NCBI GenBank assembly: GCA_033297075.1
Contig: MU858047.1
Coordinates: forward strand, 496,001 to 560,000
From: Rhypophila decipiens
Lineage: Eukaryota > Ascomycota > Sordariomycetes > Sordariales > Naviculisporaceae
Length of the DNA stretch: 64,000 nt
Reading direction: 5' to 3'
In this document: positions 36,687 to 47,445 of the stretch, piece after piece
Layout: each line of letters starts with the position of its first letter
Numbering within the stretch: the stretch's first letter is position 1
Translations under genes and position numbers: made by a program
Notes under the pieces: model-generated
The model's database searches: none
Told to the model about the DNA's origin: nothing
What the model saw: only the letters and a program-made list of their open reading frames with translations

Positions 36687-38924
36687 ACTGTCTGCCTCTC
36701 AGGAATCTCAAAGTCCAGCGACAGAGGGTTCCCGGTGTTAAGGTCTTCTGGTCAGCTTAGGATTCGGAAAGTTTATTGGCCGTTAACGACCGAGTTCATA
36801 ACCGGGCCTCTTCCCACGTGCGAGGCTTCAACGCAACCTCCTTCTCGGGAATGTAGGGTTCGTTTAGGGGTCCGCAAACAGGTTCCGAGCAGCGACTGGT
36901 AGTGTTTGTGTTTCAGTGGTGATATAAACAAGCAGTTCCTGTACATTGGGGGAAAAGAAGCGTTTGTCCCTCCCTGATGGCTAGGAAGGCAGTAAATACT
37001 TTACTGTAGATAGTTCCATCCATTTAGATATTATCGTATATGCTTGCAGCTTAGGTGATCCTCCCAAAGTTCCCGCGAGGGGTTCCAGATTCCGGACGCT
37101 TGACAACTCCGCAACAATCCTTGTTTTGTTCTACTGTTTAGGGAGGCGACATATGTTCCTATACACATGAACAACGCATGCTGACCGTGGCCGGCCACTG
37201 AACATAGCAAGTCTTACACAGGAAACTGGCCCATATGGTATCTGCATGGTCCTTTCTCGGCAATGTGAACACAATGGATCGCCTCTCCCGATCGACAAGA
37301 GATATAGAGCGTTTCAGAAAGACTCGGGAGTTTGTCTGTACAACAAAGAGAAAGCTAAGACATTTGGTGATGATAGTGGATATCGCGAGGCGAATTCCAA
37401 ATCAGCCCCGAGGCGGAGAAGGGGCTCTTCGGAGAGGAGCAGAAGCAAGACCGGTTCGGGACGGATTAGAGGATTGATAACGGTGTACGGGCTACTGTAC
37501 AGCTCTTAGTCATACCTGCAGGACGCCCGCGCTGCTCCTTGGACCATCCTTTTTGGGATAGGTATACAGTACACAGTATTCGTAAACTGAAGTCCAAGTT
37601 TTGTTGAAGATACATTGAAATAAGGCTGCCCTGCCTTGTGGCCTGTAGTGTCGTTGTAGGAGTGGGCGGTAAGCTGACAGGTGGTATTGTGTGTGGGACT
37701 CAAGTGCTTGTTTGATGTGAAATCGCCGTAGCGTATGTACATACGGAGTACCGTTGGGTACCAAACTATGGCGCTGTGGATCCCGGTTTAGGGCGACTCC
37801 TTCCTTGGTGATTGCGCTCCATATGCCGAGCCTTTCCTTTGCTTTACTATTTAATACAATGTATTGTACAATACATCGCGGTTCGGTACCGCCCGGAGGA
37901 TCGAAACCCTGCAACGGCCCAAGAGCGTTGTAACCACTTCCCCACGACGGCCTTCAAGGATCGGGCATTTCGGCTCTTGCTACACCGACATTACTTTACA
38001 AAGTCTCGATCCTCACTGGGATTCCAAGCAAGGACTCCGTACGACTCGCGTACGACTGCATCATCCTTCGAAATTCGGCAGATGGATCAGTCGATATGTT
38101 GCCCATGTCAGGAAAACCTGACGGCTAATTGATACGGAGTACGGATACACCAGGACCTAACCCCTGATACAATATTTACAGCCGTAACCGTAGTAACCTT
38201 TACTCATGGCGATGTCCATTTCCATCAAGGACAAGCGACGGCAACACAACGAGGCGGGGGGAGCGGTTAAGGGGCTCAGAACACTTCACAACGCTTTACC
38301 AGCAGAGCGCGCTAAGTTTTTGCATGCAAACGTTCCAACATTGCAACACTAAGAAACTCTTCCCAGGCTTACATGTAGTTATCCCGAATAGGCAGGTCTC
38401 ACAGGTGACAAAGCAATCCCTCTACGACCCTAGCATTAAGATTGATCCCTTGCGGGGATCGACAGCCACCACTTTTTCTGAGGTTGAGCATATTATCGCC
38501 CTAGGGAAAAGAACCATGGAGGCTGAAAGACAGACAGCCTAGTCTCTGTTTCTGGACCCAGGAGGTAGGTAGAACAAGCAATTGCAACCCTCCTTTGACC
38601 GAGGCTGATGATGATTATCCATAGTGTGACGAGTGATGGACAAGCTGATCTCGTTCCAAGGCTCTAAGCCTTATGTCTCTCTGAACTGGTAGTAGTCCTG
38701 GGACGTAATATTGGGATTATAGCGTGCATGCATATATAACTTGTGTTACTTCCGCACTGTAAGCAAGTCGCCAGCCAGCTAGTAGCACATCTGGACCGGT
38801 CAGGCCCAACTGTTGCCCTATCCTTCACAATCCCATATCCGACCTGTGCTTTCCATTTGGGTACTAGTCCGAGTCCGAAGCTTAATTCACAAGGCATCAC
38901 ACACTATCCGACCCTGGCCCAACC
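36687..38924. other. 2.2-kb intergenic region upstream of bANK and dioxygenase 2
   Basis: Promoters of two divergent genes. Seen: CCTAAGCTG (minus-strand sense) near 36755 and 37045 upstream of bANK, an 18-nt perfect palindrome at 37859-37876, TACGGAGTAC strings near 37743 and 38134, GTAAGC half-sites at about 38363 and 38758 before dioxygenase 2. No supported gene; scattered short readings have no protein character. Confidence 0.4.
37859..37876. repeat. 18-nt perfect palindrome
   Basis: ATGTATTGTACAATACAT reads the same on both strands, preceded by another CAAT overlap. It lies in the bANK/dioxygenase 2 spacer. Function unknown; it could be a dimeric factor site or chance. Confidence 0.5.
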
Positions 38925-40043
38925 ATGACGGTGAATACACCATCTCACAATGAGGATATCGAACTGCCGCTCTTGGATGCCCGGCTCTTTCTCTCTGGGA
39001 CCCAGGATGAGCGCAAAGAATTCGCACAGGCTTTTACCAACTCCTTACTTGAGCATGGCTTTGCTCGCGTCATAAACCATGGCCTCGATGAGACCACGGT
39101 GGGTGAGCTCTTCGACTGGGTAAGATGGCACAAAACCCTCCTTCATACTCTATGTTTGTTCATATCAACTTACACTTTCCATAATTAGTCCCGAAAATTC
39201 TTCCAGCTCCCAGACAAAGTCAAGCAAAAAATAGAGCACAAGCCTGGCCCTAACCCTCAGCGCGGATGGAGTGCAGTTGGTTCCGAAAGCACGGCCAAGC
39301 TCTTCGGCCGACTCAACGGGAACCCAGACGGCCGGAAAATCTCCGAGACAGACGCCAAAGAGCACTTTGACCAAGGACCTCTCGACGACTTGGCCTTTCC
39401 CAACCGATGGCCCAGCGAAGATGCACTCCCCGGCTTTCGCCCTTTTCTGGAGCACTTTTACACCCGCTCTCACGAGATCAGCATGCACCTCCTGACTGCC
39501 CTGGAAGAAGGCTTGGACCTCCCCGCCGGAGCCTTCACAGATCGGTGCAAGTCAACCGCCGACGAGCTTCGTCTGAACCACTACCCCGAGCTGCAAATAC
39601 CCAGCGACAAGGCCCAGACGGGCGCAAATCGGGTATGGCTGCATACCGATCTGGGGATTATCACCTGTTTGTTCCAGGATAACATTGGCGGGCTGGAGAT
39701 GGAGGATCGTCGGTCCCAAGCGGCCGCAAAGCAAAGATTCCAGCCTATTCCGCCCGGAGCGAGGAGGGACGAGATGGTGGTCAACATCAGCGAGACCATG
39801 GAGCGGTGGACGAATGGGGTCTTGAAGGCGGGCAAGCACCTCGTCATGACGCCCAAGCGGGAGGATGTCACGACCGGGAATGTGACCATCCCCGAGCGCT
39901 TCTCGATCCCGTATTTTGTCAAGGCGAGTCGGGAGACTTCGGTCGGACCGCTGCCGTATTTTGTTAGTGACAATGCCCCGCCTGTGTACCCTGATATGAC
40001 GGCTTTGGAGTTTCATGCCCAGCGGGTTGCCAAGGCGTATTAA
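38925..40043 (+). CDS. 2OG-Fe(II) dioxygenase, isopenicillin-N-synthase family
   Basis: Exons 38925-39119 and 39189-40043 (intron GTAAGA…TTAG); 349 residues, the usual size for this family. DIOX_N: IELPLLDARLF…GFARVINHGLDE. Catalytic part: HTDLG (iron HxD) near residue 230, distal iron His in the segment WTNGVLKAGKHLV, and RFSIPYF (RxS, 2-oxoglutarate carboxylate). All ligands needed for catalysis are therefore present, unlike the copy at 4989. Fungal members hydroxylate, desaturate or ring-form secondary metabolites in the cytosol. Located between the regulator and UstYa2 with GTAAGC half-sites upstream, it is probably a tailoring enzyme of the NRPS cluster. A CCCTAACCCT block lies within the coding sequence (39248-39257). 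Confidence 0.88.
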
Positions 40044-40435
40044 CTCGAATTCATGTCACATTCTCCTTGTATTGCGACAAGCCTGGTTGAGCGGCTGTCT
40101 GGATTATTGAGTTTATGAGTTGAATAGAATAAAGAAACAATCTGAATTGTGGTTATAATACTCATGGAGCAATTGTTTTCTCTACACTGCGCAGGTCTTT
40201 CACGAATTGACCTTTTGTGCTGTACATGTGCAAAAGAAAATACTGGTAAGTGCGGCGGTTGAACGCGGGAATACATTTCAAGGTACATGTAATTATCACC
40301 ATTACCATTCGTAAGACGCACCATCTGTAAAATATCATATCACCAATTTCTCTCATTAAACTCATCACCAGACATCCTCACGGTCTCCAAATCAGCCCCA
40401 GAGAAGCACTCACCCCCAGATAATAGCTCCAGTCC
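40044..40435. other. Convergent 3' region
   Basis: 3' flanks of dioxygenase 2 and UstYa2; nothing else recognised. Confidence 0.4.
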
Positions 40436-41385
40436 TCACCACTTATTAACAACATGCTCCTCCATCCACCCATGCAATTTATCAAAATTCCGACACCGAT
40501 GTCTGGCATCAAAGTCACTCTTCTTCCCAATCGGCGCATCAGGCAAGATCTCGACCAACATGGGCGTGGTATCGCCATAGCACATGATTGTCTTTCGCAG
40601 CTCTTCAATACAATGGTCGACGTGCATCCTTTGTCCCACGGCCGTCGACTTGAGCGGCCGGCTCATGTTATGGCGGTCGTAGTAGTCCATGCCCCATGTG
40701 TACTGGCGAATGTAGTTGATGCAGTGCAGCTGGTGGAACATCATGACGCCCGCTGCGTAGCCGCCGTCTGGGAATTTCTTGAATTCCTTGTGGGGTCGGC
40801 CTTCGTTTAGGATTGGGATTTTATCTTCCGGGATGCGGATTTCGCCCACTGTGGTTAACGGGGGGATTAGCATTTGTGATTTTTGTTTGTCTCTGTTGGT
40901 GTTGTTGGGACTTGATTACTCTGCCACAACCTCGTCCATGTCTCCTCTAGCTCGGGCGTCGGTGGACCTCGAAACTCGGTCTTGTGGGCGAATTTGTTGT
41001 CAAAGTTGTAGTCATGATACTCCACGGCGTCGTTTAGTGGTGCTGTGTGCGAAAGTTAAGGTTAGAATAACATTTTTCTTGAGGAAAAAGTCCAAGAGGA
41101 GGAGAATGACTGACAGTACATGCTGAGCTTCTTGACGCATGTTGTCGTCCCGGGATGACTCTGCCCTATGAACAGCCCGGCGGAGAAGACGATGATGGTT
41201 GCAAAAAAGTATAATGAGTAACTGACAAGCTGGCTGCAGATGGTCGGTCTCTTGGCTGGTCTTGATGGACTGAGGCTCGCTTCGGAACCATCATTCTCAC
41301 TTGAAAACACCGGAGCGTATTTTCCCGTGTTGATACTACTGCTCCCCGACCGCTTAGGGTTGAAGAGATGTAGTATTTTTGACAT
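40436..41385 (-). CDS. UstYa-like oxidase (DUF3328), copy 2
   Basis: Exons (minus) 41115-41385, 40920-41042, 40436-40848; 268 residues. The first donor is GTCAGT (non-canonical third base), chosen because it restores LSMYSPLNDAVEY, the conserved YSP…VEY segment following the TM helix. The TM helix is at about residues 48-72 (VSYSLYFFATIIVFSAGLFIG). Both metal motifs are intact: HQLHC in MMFHQLHCINYIRQ and DHC in VDHCIEELRKTIMC. Expected to be a type II membrane protein with its catalytic part in the ER/Golgi or vesicle lumen, modifying the peptide by oxidation. It shares a promoter carrying two GTAAGC-type sites with the small secreted peptide at 41824. Confidence 0.85.
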
Positions 41386-41596
41386 TCTGTGGTTGAGTGA
41401 TGCTATTGACACACTGGTTGGAAGGCAGACGGTGGCGATGGCCTCAGATACTCCGAGCTTTCAACAAGCCGTGTCTGCAATACCTAGATAGACCCCCATG
41501 ACGAATTTACTGGATCCCGTCTGTGTCTAACCACGTGAACACAACCAGTGCGTTGTGGAGGAACCTATTGGATAGAACCCGCCCATTCACTGGCCG

Positions 41597-41628
41597 TGGC
41601 TTACACTGGTTGAGGCAGGGTAAGCTTA
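41597..41628. promoter_or_regulatory. Paired GTAAGC-type sites between UstYa2 and the small secreted peptide
   Basis: GGCTTACAC (reverse of GTGTAAGCC) at about 41598-41606 and GTAAGCTTA at 41620-41628, centred about 200-240 bp from both divergent starts (41385 and 41824). Confidence 0.6.
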
Positions 41629-41823
41629 TATCGACAACAGCCGTTGCCATTCACCCAGGTATTGCTCCATCCCCCAGCCAAACCACGCCCTCGCGCTCGC
41701 TAGCACCTATTCCTTCCCTTTTACCATTCATCACTGCCAATACTCACCGATCATATTAGCGCATTTCTGGCAATCCAATTGACCGCTGAAGAAAACAAAC
41801 CCAATTCCAGAAAGAAAGAAAAA

Positions 41824-42018
41824 ATGAAGCAATTCGCAACCGTCGTTCTCGGCGTCCTTCTCGCCCTCAAAGTCTGCCACGCAGCCCCAGTCGAGTGGGA
41901 GCCCCTCAAAGAAGCTCCCGCTGGCGTCGACCAGTCCAAGTTTGACGACCTCAGCTTCCCGTACCAGGATGATATCGAGGCGGCCGAGTCCCACGCTGCC
42001 GAGATTCTCGGACTCTAG
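41824..42018 (+). CDS. Small secreted peptide (candidate modified-peptide precursor)
   Basis: Single exon, 64 residues. Clear signal peptide MKQFATVVLGVLLALKVCHA with a probable cut before APVEW. The mature part is about 44 residues, acidic, without cysteines, without KR/RR sites and without internal repeats; it contains SFPYQDD with the only Tyr. It lies between two UstYa-like genes and shares a promoter element with one of them. Precursors of UstYa-modified RiPPs are small secreted proteins, but they normally carry Kex2 sites and repeated cores, which are absent here. It could be a single-core precursor, a cluster-associated secreted helper or an unrelated effector-like protein. The ATG is the first after the promoter and has an A-rich leader. 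Confidence 0.6.
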   Translation: MKQFATVVLGVLLALKVCHAAPVEWEPLKEAPAGVDQSKFDDLSFPYQDDIEAAESHAAEILGL

Positions 42019-43155
42019 CCTTGGTCAGTCCGGGTACATGGTGGTTCGTGCCAACGTCTCACTTTTTCTTCATACTCTCTTAAAAGTTTGGTAAGTCTCA
42101 TGTTTTCATCACGCCCTGGCATTTATTGCTGCTTTTCAGTGAACATGTACCTGCTGACACAGGGTCAGGAAAGAAGAGAAGTCAATACCACCACTCTAAC
42201 GCACCGCCGGGATACGATGAGGATTGAGCATGACGATATGACTGGAACGAAACAGATACTGTGTGGATTTTGCCTTTCTTGTTTTTCCTTTGAGCAATGT
42301 GTATGTAGTGGCCCGCAAGTTCATGTCTGGTATTTTCGGAATACCACATGAATTGGAAAATCTAGCACAACATTCAGCTGGTTCAACTCCCTATCGTAAT
42401 CCACAAAAGTCCGATTCCTATTCACGGATCCTGCGAGATCTCGGTGTTACCATTTTCGAGTATGGAATCATTTTTCTTACCTTCCTTTGCTGGTTGACCC
42501 TGCATGTTTTGCCACACCAGTAAGACCTCGTAAAACGGACCACGAAGATGACCACATGCAACCGGCTTTGCGAATTTCAAAGTTTCTTCTACCAGAAATC
42601 TTGAGCTATGGGTGTCTCACTCAGGTATAGTAGGACCGAATTGAACTTCGAGTTTTGTCCCTCGGATTCCTGTTGTAGATCGGATCGCGGGAGTCGGTGT
42701 CTGCGGAGTCCAACTACCGACCTACCGATACCATACCCGGTCAGCCGGTATCAGAGGACGTAAGCTTACACCCCACGATCGGATTTTAACGGCCGGCAGA
42801 GATGACGAGAACCCGTCCCCTTACCAGTACCCCCATCTCTGACTCAGCGACCTGCCAAAGTCATGGAAGTTACGACGTACTGGGTATGGAATGATTTCCT
42901 ACCGGGGAAGAAATGCCCGCCAAACCTGCCCCAGAGGATGACATACCGGATATCGACCTCGATCTTAGACGGTCTAGGTCATCCTGTCCCGCTCGGTGAA
43001 TCAGCGCCAATGGACTGGTTCCTTCCTTCGTAAATGCCCCCATAGTGCCATGACCATCACTGGGCCTAGTAGCAGCGCAAAGAAACGACCGAGATAACAT
43101 CTAGGTCCCTGAATGTATTATCCCATTTGACGTACGAGGGAAAACACGTCCCACC
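42019..43155. promoter_or_regulatory. Spacer with a GTAAGCTTAC site upstream of UstYa3
   Basis: The 1.1-kb spacer holds the perfect ten-base palindrome GTAAGCTTAC at 42760-42769, about 390 bp before the UstYa3 start. Around 42690-42760 there are several short CCGATA/CCGGTA repeats. No gene is supported. Confidence 0.5.
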
Positions 43156-44166
43156 ATGGACATCTTGAACGAAAAGGATCGTCACCATCATCGACGACGA
43201 CGACATCTGTCAGAGCGGGTTCCCTTATTCCTCATATCCAACATCACATTCATCATAATAAATGTGATCCTCTTGTTGGGTGGGAAGCAATGGGTCCATC
43301 TCAAGGATATACACTGTCCTAGAGTTCAGCATTGTGAGTGACTTCTTTGCCTCCATACCCTGTCCAGTTTCTAACGTGACCTCATCTGCCAGTCGGAAAC
43401 GCATTCAAGCACAGCTACACGACCTACGATGACTCCAAGATTCATAACCCTTTGGCTGGGTTCAACCATACGGATGAGCTCAAAGATGCGTGGGGGAGTC
43501 TTTTGACTCGTGAGTTTTGTTTTACTAATGAAATTGCCATCACTCAAGAACGATAGCTAACTCGTGATGGCAACAAAACACAGCTGGCGTCTTTCGGGTC
43601 TCCAAAGAAGAAGCCATTACTCTAGGCAAACTCAGAGAACAAAGCGTCCGCTTTGGGAACGGCGATGTGGCGCTCAGTTTGAACGTCTATCAGGAGTTGT
43701 ATTGTCTTGTGAGTACACAACCCTACCGCCCTACCCAAGCAACAAATCATACCTAGTTGCATTGTCTGCGTACGTGGTGCTGATATTGCACCAACAACAG
43801 AAATTCTTCAAACTAGACCTCCTCAATCCCTCCAGTCCAAGCCATATTTCCTCGCCCGCTCTGGAGGCCGAGAGACTGGACAAATGCATCAACATCATCA
43901 TGCAACAGCGCCTCTGTCGAGCTGATGTCTCGGTTGAGTCGTGGTACTGGAAGAAGCAGGACTATACCACGCCCTGGCCGAGGCCAAAATCTCAACGGCT
44001 GTGCATGGCTTGGGAACAGTTGGAGGATTGGCTAACTCGGCCTGGAAGACGGGTCTTGAAAGATGGGAATGGAGGCATGTTGGATGAGCCGGTGTATGGG
44101 CCGTGTGGGTTTAAGAAACCTGTGCGGACGGATCTGTTCTTCGATGGGGGGGTTATGTTTGGTTAG
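43156..44166 (+). CDS. UstYa-like protein (DUF3328), copy 3, motif-degenerate
   Basis: Exons 43156-43333, 43393-43509, 43584-43708, 43801-44166; 261 residues. The gene has the family structure: basic cytosolic tail (HHHRRRRH), one TM (PLFLISNITFIIINVILLLGG), and an intron exactly after the first motif. However both metal motifs are altered: HxxHC reads QELYC (both His lost) and the DHC motif reads DKC in DKCINIIMQQRLC. The cysteines remain. All splice junctions are clean and the frame is open, so it does not look like a decayed gene. It is more likely a non-catalytic partner, as UstYa-type proteins often work in pairs, or it has taken another role. GTAAGCTTAC lies about 390 bp upstream. Confidence 0.8.
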
Positions 44167-44578
44167 ATATTACGATGATTGGATCACCAATCGTGAATGA
44201 GTTGTGGTTGTTGAACTTTATCAGGCTGTCCCTCCAATATGTCTTCAACTCATCAGTGACAACTGCTTGACGGCGATGCTGCGGCTCTGGTACATGCATT
44301 CTACCTACAAATTCAGTGTTCTGGTTCATGATTGATACATTGAGTTGATATTCCCGCACACCGCAAACCGCGGTAGCGTCTTTCCTTTTCCCGAGGAGCT
44401 AACTACTTCTCAAAATATTGGCGTGCAGCGTGCAGCGTGTCTCTCTCTGTTGTCTCCAGAATATTCTTTTTTTAACCGCCTGCCCTCGCTCCTGACTTTT
44501 AAATCACCAAACTCACTACGATCAATTAATACCGACCATTTACCGACCTGAACTTCCTTGACTTCGTACCTAGGCAAC
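44167..44578. other. Intergenic spacer
   Basis: 3' flank of UstYa3 and promoter of the acidic protein. A GGCGTGCAGCGTGCAGCGTG short direct repeat is near 44420; no palindrome element seen. Confidence 0.35.
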
Positions 44579-45664
44579 ATGTCTGAGCATCCTGCAAGGG
44601 TGGAGCCCTGGGTGCGCTGGCTGTGCGGTGACCTGCCGCATGATCATCCCGACGCGGTTAAGATGATCGAGGCAGTAAAGAATGGGAAACGTTTCAAGCT
44701 TCCGAGCCATCTCAAACCTGCCCATATCTTGGGTGTGAGAACTCCAAGCGGCTGCTCTGACTATGAGGATGATGATGACGAGGACGATTATGATGATGAT
44801 GAGGATGAGGATGATGATGGCGAGGATAGCAAGATTGGACAAAATCAGGCCAGTAGCTCTGAGAAATCTGCCAACGATCCTGCTCCGGGGCAGAGCGTCT
44901 TGTCGCCTGAAGAGCGCGAGGTGGTAGATGAGCTTGCGAAACTCTTCAAAAGTCCGGGCTTCTTCATCAGGGATCTCGAGGGCGATTATGAAGCAGAAAA
45001 TTATGGGTGCGATAATGGAATGAATTATCCGGTTTATGATGACGATGAAGAGGATTCAGAAGAAGATGAGGATGATGCCGTGAACCGCCGATGGCGGGAA
45101 ATTTTCACGAGAGAGGAGGTTGCGCTGGATCTGGAATACGAGGCCGATTTACGCCCCGCTGCGTACGCCCAGCTCTCGGAGCTGGAAAAGCAGCATGGCG
45201 TCGGCCGCGTGCCTCTCATCCACCTTGACACATACAACGTCTACTGCAGCGAATACATGCGGCACTTTTGCCCTGATATGGAATGGAACAAATTCATTGA
45301 GTTTCATGTCCCCCAAAACCTGAGTCATTACACGGATGCCAATGGATATCCCGTGGACCGGAAGCTCGAGCGATATGAGAAGCTCCGGGGGAGTCTGTAC
45401 TTCTTTAGGAATGTTCGGCACCAGTTTCGCGAGCTTCCCTACCCCGAGTTTGCCAGTCGGGACCAGGTGGTCAAGGTTACGACCGAGTATGGGCAGCACG
45501 AGCTGGGGTTCAAGTTCCTCGGCGGCGGGTATATCGAGGTTGAGATCACTCGGGACACCATTGTAGCGGCGTTGCTGGAGGTTGGTGAGCGACTTCTTCA
45601 GTCCAAGATACAAGCTGCCCCGGAGGTATTCACCTTCATTGGAGAACAGCGCACTAGGTACTAG
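44579..45664 (+). CDS. Acidic hypothetical protein
   Basis: Single exon, 361 residues; start at 44579 (MSEHPARVEPW) chosen as the first ATG. No domain recognised. Two Asp/Glu-rich low-complexity stretches at about residues 62-85 (DDDDEDDYDDDEDEDDD) and 155-170 flank a short conserved-looking block (VVDELAKLFKSPGFFIRDLEGDY). The C-terminal half is a compact, non-repetitive globular region containing YCSEYMRHFCPDMEWNKFI and NVRHQFRELPYPEF. No signal peptide or TM. It lies between UstYa3 and UstYa4 but has no GTAAGCTTA site upstream, so cluster membership is uncertain. Confidence 0.75.
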   Translation: MSEHPARVEPWVRWLCGDLPHDHPDAVKMIEAVKNGKRFKLPSHLKPAHILGVRTPSGCSDYEDDDDEDDYDDDEDEDDDGEDSKIGQNQASSSEKSANDPAPGQSVLSPEEREVVDELAKLFKSPGFFIRDLEGDYEAENYGCDNGMNYPVYDDDEEDSEEDEDDAVNRRWREIFTREEVALDLEYEADLRPAAYAQLSELEKQHGVGRVPLIHLDTYNVYCSEYMRHFCPDMEWNKFIEFHVPQNLSHYTDANGYPVDRKLERYEKLRGSLYFFRNVRHQFRELPYPEFASRDQVVKVTTEYGQHELGFKFLGGGYIEVEITRDTIVAALLEVGERLLQSKIQAAPEVFTFIGEQRTRY

Positions 45665-45782
45665 GATGTGGACTCGGAATGGGAATGACGAAGGGAATTG
45701 CCGGGAATGCATTGGATAAATGCACATAGATTTCATTATACCAAGTACAACCATCCAACCAACAAAGAAATCTCAAACATAC

Positions 45783-46892
45783 TCACGGGTTCCCTTTCTT
45801 CCCTTTCTCGACACCCATGGCATAGACCTTCTCCGACTCAGCCCGAATGACACTCAACCGATCGCCCACCTCGCCCGTCTTGACCAGCGGAGACTGCCAT
45901 TTCTCCGCAAACTCAACCACCTTATTAATATCCCGACACTTCCTCGGCATAGCCAAATGAGCACCGTAAAGACTTACGTCCAGCGGCTCGAGGTTACTAT
46001 CTGCCGAGCAGAGCAAGGCTTGACGGAGGAGGTCGAAGCAGTGGTGCATATGAACTGGGTAGACACCATGTTGTTCTTTGCCCTTGCTGCCGTGGTCGTG
46101 TTGACGTTTTGATCCATGCTCTTTTTCGTCTTGTTTGTCCTTGTGGCTGTTTTGGTATATGAGTTCTCGGTCGATGAAGTAGTCTATGCTCCAGAGGCAG
46201 TGGAGGTGGTGGAATACGGCGATGGTGGAGGTATCGGGTGCTAATTCCGGATGACGGACATGGCCCTCACCGACTGAGGTAGTTTGGTGGTGTGTCAATA
46301 TTTCCCTTCTGGTGTTGAACACTGGATGATGATTCGGGAAAGCGAAAAGCGGGAAACTTACCAGGAAACAAAGTCGCCCACGCATCTTGCTTCTGCTCGC
46401 TCGTCAGGCCAGAAAACGTCGTGTTCCATATCATGTGCGATGGTGTATCCCCAGGCGGTGCTATTTGACTCTCCCATGTTAATGGCTTCATCTCTTGGCC
46501 GAACAGGAAGAATGTACTCGAAAAAACGTACGCAGCAACCCATCCCACGCATCATGTTCCTCATCGCCATTGCTTTCCGAACGAGCTTGCCACCTCATCC
46601 CGACATAAAACCCAACGATACTCGTAGCAGCCGATACTCCCAAAAGGGCCAGAATCACCGAGATACCATGCCACCTGCCGCCGCCGCTCCTCGACCTTGA
46701 CCTTGCTTGCCGCCCTGTTGGGTCAAATTTGTCGATAAAGTCACTCTCATCATCCTGGTCCTCCCGGTCGTGGTCCTTGTAACTCCCGTCTTCGTTCAAC
46801 AGAGTGCTGCTGCTGCCGCTGCTGCCGGTGGACGGCACTTCTTCAAAAACAATGGACCCTCGTCTGCCTGTGATCCATGATAGAAGGTTCAT
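45783..46892 (-). CDS. UstYa-like oxidase (DUF3328), copy 4
   Basis: Exons (minus) 46532-46892, 46362-46493, 45783-46273; 327 residues. The first intron would be only 38 nt (46494-46531, GTACGT…CAAG), shorter than the other introns here. It is the only junction found that keeps the frame, so a sequencing indel or a different exon boundary is possible. Long acidic/Ser-rich cytosolic N-terminus, TM at about residues 72-98 (GISVILALLGVSAATSIVGFYVG). Metal motifs: HHLHC in FHHLHCLWSIDYF and HC in HMHHCFDLLRQALLC, separated by an unusual 35-residue Lys/His/Asp-rich insert. Unlike copies 1 and 3 there is no intron between the motifs. GTAAGCTTAC is 320 bp upstream. Confidence 0.8.
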
Positions 46893-47445
46893 TGCCTTGT
46901 CGTTGCAGTCTTGCGTTTCTTGTTTTCTCTTTGAGGTCGTTGTTTGAGGATTTTGGTACTGATTTTGGCATCAAACTCCAAAGTGGCAGGCAAACCTCGT
47001 CGGTGTCCTTCTTGTTTCCGTTTCGGGATGTTGATCCAGGCTTTTGATACTGATTCTGGTATCAAAGTCCAAAGTAGTACACACAAAGGTCGTGATGCTG
47101 TTCGTGAACGCACTGAGAACAGGATGATGACTCTGTTCTTGGAATGTTGCCAAGTTATTGTGTGTAAGTGGTTGTGAGGGCGGGCTCTGATTGGTTGGAT
47201 GGAGGACGAGTGTAAGCTTACATACATTTTACAGTACAACCAACCTACCGGTACCAGTGAGTTCTGCCACTGAGTCCAGATGCGCAAGTATAATAAAGAA
47301 AACAAAATCTCATGGTAACATTTGGAAAGTAGGTTTTGTTATTGATGTGGACTGACAAATCCAGATAAATGATGTCTATCTTTGGACATTTTTCTACCCA
47401 GGTCCTTCCTGTAACTACCAGGTAAACTAACTAATCTTCATGACA
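46893..47445. promoter_or_regulatory. UstYa4 promoter with GTAAGCTTAC
   Basis: Perfect ten-base palindrome GTAAGCTTAC at 47212-47221. Between it and the gene is an imperfect direct repeat of about 30 nt (TTGGCATCAAACTCCAAAGT near 46965 and TGGTATCAAAGTCCAAAGTA near 47056). No other gene. Confidence 0.55.

Noticed and set aside
42088..42523. Short readings between the small peptide and UstYa3
   Set aside because: No signal peptide, domain or splice structure; likely untranslated spacer.
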